Shown: positions 55,536-64,000 of the stretch, piece by piece
Layout of the letters: every line of letters starts with the position of its first letter
Position numbering within the stretch: the first letter of the stretch is position 1
Assembly (NCBI GenBank): GCA_023374025.1
Contig: SIJG01000007.1
Location: forward strand, 2,027,852-2,091,851
Origin: Heterodera schachtii
Lineage: Eukaryota > Nematoda > Chromadorea > Rhabditida > Heteroderidae
Reading direction: 5' to 3'
DNA length: 64,000 bases
Position numbers and translations under genes: made by a program
The notes under the pieces: model-generated
Databases searched by the model: none
The model's input: only the letters and a program-made list of their open reading frames with translations
Told to the model about the DNA's origin: nothing

Positions 55536-56081
55536 TTTGAATCGAGACTGAGTTTTTGCCTACCCATCCGAATTGGAATACATTAGATTGGCCTTACGGT
55601 TTATCCGACATTTGCGCCTATGTCAAAAATTGGGTTCAAACTTAAGTTTTTCAATCTCTGATAGCCTAAACAACTGTGTTTTCTTAATTTTAATGCTGTT
55701 TAGGCTATCAGGGCTTGAAAAAGTTAATTTGAATTCAATTTTGCACACATTCTGAACACGGGCCTTACAATTGTCAGCAAGAATGGGCTTTTATTTTCAA
55801 ACGCCCGAAGCGACCGAAGTCGACTGACTGCCCCAAGGGAAACATTAGCAAAGTTTCAAACAAAGCAATTAGCAAATATTAGGGCAATTAGGGAATTTAA
55901 CACGAAAAGCACTTAAAAGGATGAACAATGAATGTTTTGCGTACGCAACAGAATAAAAAAACGAAGACAAAAATTATTTCTTTAAATAATTTAAAATTAT
56001 TAAATTTATTTTTCCATTTTTTCCTTTTCCCATAAATATTTTTTTTTTCCGCTGTCCTTTCATTGTTTTTCCGCCCATGGC
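55536..56081. other. Intergenic region
   Basis: Contains a related half-copy of the 14159 element (GACATTTGCGCCTATGTC at 55607) and a short hairpin, CTGATAGCCTAAACA at 55660 with TGTTTAGGCTATCAG at 55697. No gene. Confidence 0.55.
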
Positions 56082-57145
56082 TCACTTTTTTGGCTCCGTT
56101 TCGGCCACTTTGAGGCCGGGGAAAAACTCGAAAACCCTTCCGCTTCCCCTCCGGCGTTGCGTCTCCGTCGCCACACTTCCCCCGCGCATCATCGCTTTCT
56201 TACGCAGCCGATCGCGTGCCCTCTCGCGCTCACCCTCCTCCTCAGGCACAATAAACGCAGCGATGTTGCGGAAAGTTTTGGCAACAGAGCCGAGCGAAGT
56301 GATGGACAGCCGAGGGGTGGAATAGCGCGGATGAAAGGCGGCACTGCCCAGCGGAGAGCTGACGGAGGAGGAGCAGGAGGAGCGGCGCCGCTGCAATGGC
56401 ACGGGGAACGGCTGCGGCGGATGATTGACACGTGTGGTGCCGGCAGAGGACGAGGCGGAAGAGGAAGTTCCGTTCCCATTGGAAGACGGCACCTGCGCAA
56501 CGGATTCAGTCTCGGGACCCATTTGTCCGCGCATTGAGCCAAAAAGGAAATTCCAACGGTTTGGCCATTCATTCATTGTCACCTGCTGCTTCGCCAAATG
56601 CTCTTCCCTGCTGTTGGGAAGCGATGGGCTGGTGATCATAATGACGGGCGGAGAGCGAAGCAAAAGCGAATTGGACGGAGTTAAAGGGGGTCTGAGGGGG
56701 GGGGGGGGGACGAAGTGAATTAGGACAATGGAATTTGGAATTTGGGATGAATGAATTCCCCGGCCCAACTCCCAAATTAAGTTAAGAGACGAACCATAAA
56801 ATAATTCTTTCTGCCTAAATTGAATTCATTCTTTTCAATTCCCTCAATTTGCTTCCGTTCACTTTTTCATCAGTGACGCAATTTCCAATTGCGAAGCTTT
56901 GATTAATTAACCGAGGATTTTTCTTTAGTCGCATCCTTTAAAAGTATTCCCCCTTTGGATTTCAAATTGCCAATTCCAAATTCAAATTGCCTTTCCCAAA
57001 TGCCAATGCCAAAGAAAGTGCCAAGCAGTCCTTCGCCCCCCACGCTCCGCTTAATCTCCCACCTGAATCGGCTTTTCTCGTCCGTTCCCTCTGTTAGTCG
57101 CCGTCTTCGCTGAATCGCCGTTAATTCGTCCTCATTATCAGACAT
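56082..57145 (-). CDS. Unrecognised protein, two exons
   Basis: Exon 1 starts at ATG 57145 (MSDNEDELTAIQRRRRLTEG) and ends near 57062 at donor GTGGGAG. Exon 2 starts near 56692 after a pyrimidine tract and CAG, with TPLTPSNSLLLRSPPVIMIT. It continues with HLAKQQVTMNEWPNRWNFLF and GSMRGQMGPETESVAQ, then a Ser-rich segment, RYSTPRLSITSLGSVAKTF, RNIAAFIVPEEEGERERARD, and a basic tail ending at TGA 56082. Codon use and splice signals look like real coding sequence. The predicted product, about 230 residues, has no signal peptide or membrane segment. I do not recognise a family. It may be a phosphoprotein, given the charged N-terminus and SxP motifs. Confidence 0.6.
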
Positions 57146-58116
57146 TGCGCTTCTTTTGTAGTTCCATTTTAAGGCTAATTGGCTATTCTTGTTTTAATTT
57201 TACTTTTGGCGATAAAATGCGACCAATTAAATTGTGCAGAGGAAAATGGCCAAAAAGTTGCCGAGAGCGCTTGTGGTAACGAGGGACGAATGGTAGGAAA
57301 ATGAATTTGGCGGCTGAACGGATGGCCCGCTTTTGGGCAGATTTGTGTGCAGCGGACATTGCCAACGGAGGAAATTAAACGGGCGGAAAATTTCACTGTG
57401 AAATTTCAAAAAGAAAAATTGGTGAAAATGAGAAGGGAAAAGAAGAGGGAAGGGATAAGGGGGAAGGAGGAAGGAGAGGGAAAGGGGAAGGAGAGAGAGA
57501 GAGAGAAAGGGATAGAGGAAAAAAAGGGGCAGGGATAAGGAGGAAGGAGGAGGGGAGGGGAAGGAGAAAGAGAGAGAGAAAGGGATAGAGGAAAAAAAGG
57601 GGCAGGGATAAGGAGGAAGGAGGAGGGGAGGGGAAGGAGAGAGAGAGAGAGAAAGGGATAGAGGAAAAAAAGGGGCAGGGATAAGGAGGAAGGAGGAGGG
57701 GAGGGGAAGAGCGCAAGGGGAAGAAGGGAGGTTTAAAAAAAGTTGAAATTTCAATTATAAAAATGCGTCCCTTTATTAAAAGTAAGAAAACAAAATAAAA
57801 TGTCATAAAAATGTGCAGGCTGACAAAATTGGACGAGAAAATATTGGGACAATAATAAATTAGAGAAAAAGATGATTGAGAAATGAACGAGGTGTGCGAT
57901 CACAATGGACAAAGAAAGAGGAGACGATGAGAGAGTGCATGGAACACGAGGGCAGCAGAGAAGTGAGAGATGGAAAATTCATTTTGTACGATCGTAAAAA
58001 CAAATAACAAAAAAGAAAAAACATAAGCGTTCTTAGGCCCTTTGTCGCTTCCTCTGCTTCTCTCAATTCAAATGTCTCTTCCGTTGGCGAAATGTCTCAT
58101 CCGTTGGCGAAATGTC
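57146..58116. other. Intergenic region with polypurine tandem repeat
   Basis: No gene supportable. A polypurine array occupies 57425-57715; the rest is AT-rich. Confidence 0.5.
57425..57715. repeat. Polypurine tandem repeat, about 75-80 bp period, 3-4 copies
   Basis: Each unit contains GGAAAAAAAGGGGCAGGGAT, then AAGGAGGAAGGAGGAGGGGA and a GA-rich stretch with AAAGGGATAGAG. Units repeat almost exactly three times after a diverged first copy. It is an all-purine strand apart from a few pyrimidines, so it may form triplex or slipped structures. Confidence 0.85.
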
Positions 58117-60997
58117 TCACGCGCACAATCGCCGCTGGCATTTATCCCTCAATGATAGCAAAAGCGTCCCCGGCTCCGCGTTCTTCGGCCAGCACTCTTC
58201 CGCTACCACCGTTCCGTTGGCGTGCTCGCGGATGTGCAGTAATTGATCGGCCGACTCGGTCAGCGTAACCATCCGTTGGACGCTGAAAATGCCAGACAAA
58301 TTGTAAGTGAAATTACGGTTCCCAAAACCCTCCCCCTTTCTTCCATCCCTCTCCCCTTCCTCTTGTCCTTCCTTCCCCCTCTAACGACGCCTTTATCCCT
58401 CTCCCCTCTTTCTCGTCTCCGCTCCCTTCCCCTCCCTCCCTCTCCCATCCCGCTTCCTCTCATCCTTCCGTCCCCCTCCCCTCGCTCCCTATCTCATCCT
58501 CCTGCTCCCTCTCGTCCCTCTCCCTTTCCCCCCTCTTCCATCCCCTTTCCTCTCGTCCTTCCTTCGCCCTCCTACTCCCTCTCGTCCCTCTCCCTTTTCC
58601 CCTTCCTCCCCCTCTCCCGCTTTGTCTGTGCTTCTCACTTTGCATTTGCATTTCCGTCTGTGTTGCTGCAGTAGAAAGCATATTCGGCTCTGCCCGCTTT
58701 GTTCCCATGCACATAATAACTCAGCTGCAGTTCCATTGCGATTCTGTGCATTCCGTACAACACCAGTGACTCGGCCAGCGCTTCGCTCGCTCCGTCCGCC
58801 AATCCGTTCGCCGCGTTTCCCTCGCCGTTTTGGTTGTCTTGCGGCTGCTTCTCGCAGTGTTCGCCCAACTTTCGGTTCTTTGGTGGACTCGGCCCCCCGC
58901 GCTGCGACGGATCAGTCGCCGCTCTGTCCGCCAATGCCAAAAGTGAGGCGGCACAGTCGCGCTCCTCCGCTGGGCTTTTCCGCTTCTGCTGAATTGCGCT
59001 TTTCGTTCGTTGCGATTCGTTGTCTTTTACCGTTTGCTGTTTGTTCGGGTTGGTCTGCTGCTGCTGCGGCTTCATCTCCTCACAATTCCGTTGCGCAACT
59101 TCCGCCGTCCCATTGTTTCCCGTGCCAATTCCGCCCAGGCTAAGTGCACTGAGCAGTGGTATCCCTGCACTCATCAGCATATTCAGTGCGTTTCCGTTGT
59201 TGCTGTTACTGCTTCCTCCTGCTGCTGTCCTCCGTTCGTTTGGTGTGCCTTTGGTCACTTTCGTCGGAGTTGTTCCCACGGGGGTCAAATTCAAGCTGTT
59301 CACTGGCTTTTGCTGCTGCGTCGGTTTGCTTGTCGCCGCCGCTGCTGCTGTCATCCATTCCCAATTGTAAAGCCACGAGACGGCCGCGGCCGCCTGCTGT
59401 GCTGCCAATTGTTGTTGCTGCGGGTCGGCACTTTTCTGCTGCTGCTGTTGGAGTGCTGAAGCGGCGTAAATGGCGAGCAGTTCGTTCAGCTGTTGGCCAT
59501 TCATTTGCTGCTGCGCATGGCAATTGCGATTGGACGCCAACTTTTGCTGCACATTTTGGTGCATTGACTGCACACTGTTCGAACTGTTCTTCTGCTGCTG
59601 GTGCTGATACTCAGTCAGCAGATGATTCATTGCGACGGCCTAAAAAAACAAAGAAATAATTAATGAACCATTATTGTCTTTGCTTCTCACCGCGTCCAAA
59701 TTGGCAAACATTGCCGAGTCGGCAACGCCCGCAGTCATTGTCAGCGGGGAATTGTCCATGCCGGAGAGCGCCTCCATTCCGTACTTTGGCCTCGGGGCAG
59801 GCAATGGGTGCGACTGCTGTTGCTGCGAATGTTGTCCTTCAGCACTTCGGAAGCACTGCTTGGGAGCCTCGGCAGCGTGCGACGGAGAAGCCGTGCCAAC
59901 GGAACATCCGCCGCCGGCGCTGCCATTTTCCATTAGCAATGCGGCGGTGGAGTATTTGGAGAAGGCGGATGATGCCAAAGCCGAACACGGAATGGCATTG
60001 GCAGAGGACGGCACAGCGCAACCGAAGGACGGCACAGCGGGGGAAGAGGAGAGCGCAGCGCGACTGTGAAGCTGTTGTTGCAGCTGTTCAACTTCCGCAC
60101 TCTGTTGAGAGACGGCGGCCACCAGCGGAACGTAAAGCGGCGACTCTTCCGCCGCGAATTCGGACGGCTGACGCTCTTTGTGACGCTTTCGCTTCACGTA
60201 GGGTTGAGTTGGGGTCTGAAAAGAAAGGGTTTTATGAAAATGAATCTTTTTTTTAAAATTTGTTTGTATGAAGAGATAGAGGTAGAGGGATAGAGGAGAG
60301 GAAGAAGGAGAGAGAGAGAGAGAGAGAAAGGAAAGAGAGAGAGAGAGAAGGAAAGAGAGAGAGAGGGGAGATTGAACAATGATCGTTCCGCGGGGATGGA
60401 AGGGGAAGAACATTGTTTGCCGCTTTGGCGTGGCTTTTGGCTGATAACGGCACGGACCTTTTGCTCTTCGGCACGGGTGTCCGCCGCTTCGTCGACCATC
60501 GGTGAGGTCGCGTTGCTCTTCCGCCTCTCCTCATTCGCTTCTTCCAATTCTGCGCTCGTTCTGTCCGCTTCTTCTTGACTGCTCGCCCGACTTGAGCATT
60601 CGACTGAATCTTCCAGTTCGTCCATTTCCTCCCCTCCGGACGAAGAAGAAGCGGAAGAGAATGAGGAACCGACGGATGAATTGCTGGGCGCTATAAGCTC
60701 GTCCGCCGGGTTCGTCTTCTTCCTTCCCTTCGTGCCGTTCGTTGCGCCTTTGCCTTCGCCCGCTTTTGCCTTTGCCGATGCCATTTTCGTTTTGGTTCCT
60801 CCGCCTTCGCCTCTCATTCGGCGCGTTCGCTTCAGCCGGAAGGTCTCTTCGCCCACCAAATCGGCATGGAATGCCTTCAGATGGCCCCACATTGACTTTG
60901 TGGACGAGTCGGAGCGCTTCATGAATTTTCCGCAGTGATTGCAAGTGACGGAGAGACCGTTGGAGGCCATGAAGAAATGATTCCAAACTTCGGACAT
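58117..60997 (-). CDS. BED-type zinc finger, Gln-rich probable transcription factor
   Basis: Start ATG 60997. The first exon has a BED finger: SEVWNHFF, then CNHCGKFMKRSDSSTKSMWG with HLKAFH, giving the Cx2C...Hx4H ligands and the conserved aromatic VWNHF. It is followed by a long charged, Ser-rich segment (SSFSSASSSSGGEEMDE). Exon 2 (about 60216-59690) has KRKRHKERQPSEFAAEES and Gln/His-rich runs. Exon 3 (about 59640-58660) has MNHLLTEYQHQQQKNSSNSV, several poly-Q runs, AESLVLYGMHRIAMELQLSY and ends TDGNANAK. The last exon (58283-58117) reads QRMVTLTESADQLLHIREHA, then VVAEECWPKNAEPG, ending RDKCQRRLCA. BED proteins bind DNA and many act as transcription regulators; the particular ortholog is not clear. 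Introns hold (CT)n or poly-pyrimidine tracts (58320-58620, 60264-60370). Confidence 0.75.
58320..58620. repeat. Pyrimidine-rich tract in the last intron of the BED-finger gene
   Basis: About 300 bp almost wholly C and T on the plus strand, with a degenerate repeat of the type CCCTCTCGTCCCTCTCCC. It lies between the BED gene's third and fourth exons. Confidence 0.8.
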
Positions 60998-63900
60998 TTC
61001 GGGGGAAGACGAGACAATTTGGAGCAGTTCAGAGAATTGTAAGGAAATGGTGTAAAATGCTAAAGAAAGCGAAATGAAATGCAATGGAATGGGGAGAGAA
61101 AATGCCGAACAGAGCGAACAAAGAAAGGGCACCAATGTGCGAAGGAAGACACAAAAAGGCTAAACACAGTCGGAGGGGGGGGGGGGCTAAATTTGCCTGG
61201 GGCGGCGAAAGCCCCTCCCCCCCCGGGGGAGGCAATTTTGTGGACTGCGAGAAAATGCCCCTTAAAACAGAAGCTGAAGCAATGGCTGGACCTGTCAGGT
61301 GAGGGGAGTGGTGGAGGGACGGGGAAGAGCAGTCGAAAATGAGGGGGAGGGATGGGGAGGGAGTGCAAAGCACAAAAGCTGGGGAGAAAGAGGACAACTG
61401 TGTGAGAGACAACAGAAAGGCGGGCGGGGGCGAGGGAATGAATGACTCTCCCAAGGGGAAAGGGGAAAATGGAGGGACGGGGGCGAGGGGAAGGGGTAGG
61501 GAAAGCAGAGGAGGGGGAAGAAGACGGACAGGGAGGGGCAGAAGGCGGGAGGGGAAGAAAGGGGCGGGGAGAGGGGAAAGGGACGAGGGGAAGGGACGGG
61601 GGAAGGAGGGGGGCGAGGGAAGGGACGAGGAAGGGGCTGGAGAGTGAAGGGGGGCGGAAGGGGAGGGGTCTTCCCCCTTCCCCCCCCCCCCCCCCCGCCG
61701 CCACCTCTCTACCGCCGGCGCCCATTCTCCGCTTTGGTCGGTGTCGCCCCCACCCCTCACGAGAAGAGATGACTGAATGGGATGGGGGGAGGAAGGGAAC
61801 TCGCCCTCTGCTTGGTGCTGTTGGGGTGGTGACGATGAAGAATGGGCGGATGATAGGCGAAGTTGAGGCGGGGGGGCGGGGAAGGGGAAGGGAAGGGGAA
61901 AGGATGTTTGCACAAAGAGACGAGGTAAGGGACGATCAGCGAAGGTGGGGAGACGCGCAAAGGGGAATTTGGGCGTGGGTAGTGGAGTGAGTGATGAGGG
62001 GAAGGCATGGGAAGGGCGGGGAGGGAGGGGAGAGGGGGGAGGGGGGGGGGGGGAGGAGGGGCGGGGGTCTAAATGGGCGTTCCCCCCCCCCCCCCCCCCC
62101 CCTCAATTCATTTACGTAAATGAATTTATGAACTAAAAATACAAATATTATCGAGACTCTTCGATTTCCAAACCGTCCGCTAAAAATGCCTTCATTTGTA
62201 ATTTTTTTTTTCGACCTTTGTGCCGTCCTCCTCCTCTAATTTATTATTTTTGCTATCTCACACCTCGCCATCTCAGTTAAAGGCTAATTTGTGCTCTTCC
62301 GATTAGTCAAAAGCTCAAAAGAAGAAAGTCCACCCGAGAGACCGAATGGCAGCGGCGTTGGCGCCTGGGCAAAATTGCCTTTTCCCCTTACCGCCGCCCC
62401 CCCCCCCCCCGCCTCTCCCCCGCACTCCAAATGGATGGTCGTCGCCTGCCAGCCCCTTCTCTTACCCTCCCCCTCCTCTTCCCCCCTCTTTCCCTCCTCT
62501 CACTTCCGTCCCCCGTCCCGCCACCGCCTCGCACGACGGGGGTCGGTCGGAAAGAGGAAGGGAGCACCGGACGAGGGAAAGGGGATTTGAGGGAATGGAG
62601 GGAGCACAGGCGACCCCACCCCCACCCAACCCCGCGGGGGAAGGGAATGTCCCACTCCGAGCCATTTCCATTTGCCCTTTTGGTGTGGGTGGGTGTCCCG
62701 TTCTTTCACGGGCGCACAAACGGCGGCCAAGAAATGAGCGAAACACACTTAGGGAGGGTGGAGCAGCCAAACCATGGCATTGCTTTTGGGAATTTTGGGG
62801 GGAGGGCAAAAGGGGGGGGGGAATAGAAAAATAGGGAAAAAGGAGGAAAATGAGTAAAAAATATAAAGGAACATATAAGATATAAGGGTAAAAGGATTGA
62901 GACAAGGGGAAAACAGAGAAATGGACTAAAGTACAATGGGAAAGATGGGGAGAAAAAGGGGGAAAAAGGGGGGGGGGGGATAAAGCATGGAAAAGGGGGG
63001 AACACAATCAGAAGAAGGGGGGGGGGGGAAGAGAGAAAACATCCCAAGGAGAATGGAAGGGACAGAATGGAAAGCTAGACCTAATCAAGAACTAACGCAT
63101 TCGCAATTCATCAGCAGTAGAACGAATGTGATCGCAAAAGTTGTGCCGACTTTAACCGGGTTTTTGGCGGAGTGGGGGAAGGGAAGGGAAGGAAGTGGCG
63201 GTGAACTTTTGGAAAATGATGAGAGAGGGGTGGAAAGGGAGAGGCGAGGGACCGGCCACTTCTACCCGTGACGAGAGGGGCAAACGGAGACGACAATTAA
63301 TGACATGGTCGCCGGTGGGAGAGCGGGAAGGCGGATGGGATGATGAAGAGGGGAGGGAAGGGAAGAGAGGGGGCGGAGGGGGGCGGGGGAGGGTGAGATG
63401 CACACACACACAACACACAGCTGGATGAAAGGGGGAAGGGGGAGGGCGAGGGCGGGGGAGTGTCATCGGTCGGCGGATGGTCGGAAGAATCGCGAGACCA
63501 ACTGCCCTCCCCCCCCCCCTCCCCTTTGCCCGTTCCGCCCCCTCCCTCCCCCCCCCCACTTCCCTCCCCCTTTTTTCCCTTTCCCCCCATTCATTCCCTG
63601 TGGGGACAACACCCGAGGACGACAGTCTGCTCCTATTGGAAGGATGTGAAAGGGTGCTCATTTGTTTGTGCTCCTCTTCTCCCCACCCGCCGCTCCTTCC
63701 CCCAAAATCCCTTCTCTCTCTCTCCCCTCAGGGAAAAGGAAAGGCGGGGGAAGGAAGAAAAGAGAGAGAGAGAGAGGTGGAACCCCCGCTGAACGAACGA
63801 TGGTCCGATGAGATTTTAGAAGGATTCGGAAGAGATTTGTAGAAGGAGTGGAGGATAATTGCGGAGGAAATGGAGTCGGCGGCGGGGGAAGAGAGGGAGG

Positions 63901-64000
63901 GGAGAGAAATAATGGGGAAGGGGAGATTTTGGAGGGAGGGAAGGACGGGAGGTGGAAAGGGGAAATGGGGGAAGGATGGATTGAGAGAGGAAGGGGAAAA
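60998..64000. other. Polypurine/polypyrimidine low-complexity region, no gene supported
   Basis: Most of this stretch is G/A-rich on the plus strand, with poly-G and poly-C runs (61174-61186, 61680-61696, 62036-62052, 62085-62101, 62960-62980, 63510-63560). Open frames here are long only because the composition lacks stop codons. The part next to 60997 is presumably the promoter region of the BED-finger gene. A less biased patch (62105-62310) is AT-rich and also shows nothing recognisable. Confidence 0.6.

Noticed and set aside
52329..55567. Open frames of 900-1050 codons on both strands
   Set aside because: They run through the 41-bp minisatellite in several frames and both directions at once; the unit simply has few stop codons. 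No domain, splice signals or normal codon use.
58635..59659. Plus-strand frames rich in Leu/Ser/Cys opposite the BED-finger gene
   Set aside because: They are antisense shadows of CAG-rich poly-Q exons; the minus strand has the splice-consistent gene.
61029..63842. Long Pro/Ser- or Gly/Arg-rich open frames at the right end
   Set aside because: The DNA is polypurine/polypyrimidine, which lacks stop codons. No domain or exon signals agree between frames.

Overview
This is a eukaryotic nuclear window, almost certainly from a nematode and most likely a tylenchid of the cyst-nematode type (Globodera/Heterodera-like). The nematode call rests on a recognisable Major Sperm Protein exon, a ZYG-11 family gene, a PTL-1/tau-like gene, and compact genes split by many short introns (about 40-130 bp). 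The cyst-nematode call is inference: it rests on a GC-AG intron, many poly-G/poly-C tracts in introns and spacers, and abundant foldback elements. All exon models were read by eye from splice signals and protein motifs, so outer boundaries are approximate unless stated.

Left part (1-11.6 kb). The 3' end of a muscarinic-type GPCR gene (+) is followed 62 bp later by a convergent NXF/TAP-like mRNA export gene (-). The NXF segment (about 2.7 kb) is duplicated in direct orientation, with the two copies separated by about 1.76 kb that carries a hAT-type MITE. The exonic differences I checked between copies are all synonymous. Next come duplicated exons encoding acidic, tryptophan-rich peptides, and a broken MSP exon.

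Middle part (12-31 kb). An isoprenylcysteine carboxyl methyltransferase (ICMT) gene (-), a PI3-kinase regulatory subunit p85/AAP-1-like gene (-), an unassigned zinc-finger gene (+) and a ZYG-11 gene (+) are followed by a tight same-strand trio on the minus strand: RRM protein, TRMT44-like tRNA methyltransferase, RABL3-like GTPase. The trio may be an operon.

Right-middle part (31-50 kb). BRE1 RING E3 ligase (+), a thioredoxin-fold protein (-), an insulin-like peptide (+), ribosomal protein eS1/RPS3A (-), a 4E-T/IFET-1-like eIF4E-binding protein (+) with duplicated exons, and a tau-family microtubule-binding protein (-). Two foldback elements lie between the 4E-T and tau genes.

Right end (50-64 kb). 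A palindromic element of about 930 bp lies beside a minisatellite of about 2.9 kb (unit about 41 bp) whose long open frames on both strands are artefacts. Then come an unrecognised two-exon gene (-), a BED-finger glutamine-rich probable transcription factor (-), and about 3 kb of polypurine/polypyrimidine low-complexity DNA with no supportable gene.

The insulin-like peptide and the p85-like subunit belong to the same signalling pathway in nematodes. They are about 25 kb apart and nothing here shows they are co-regulated.
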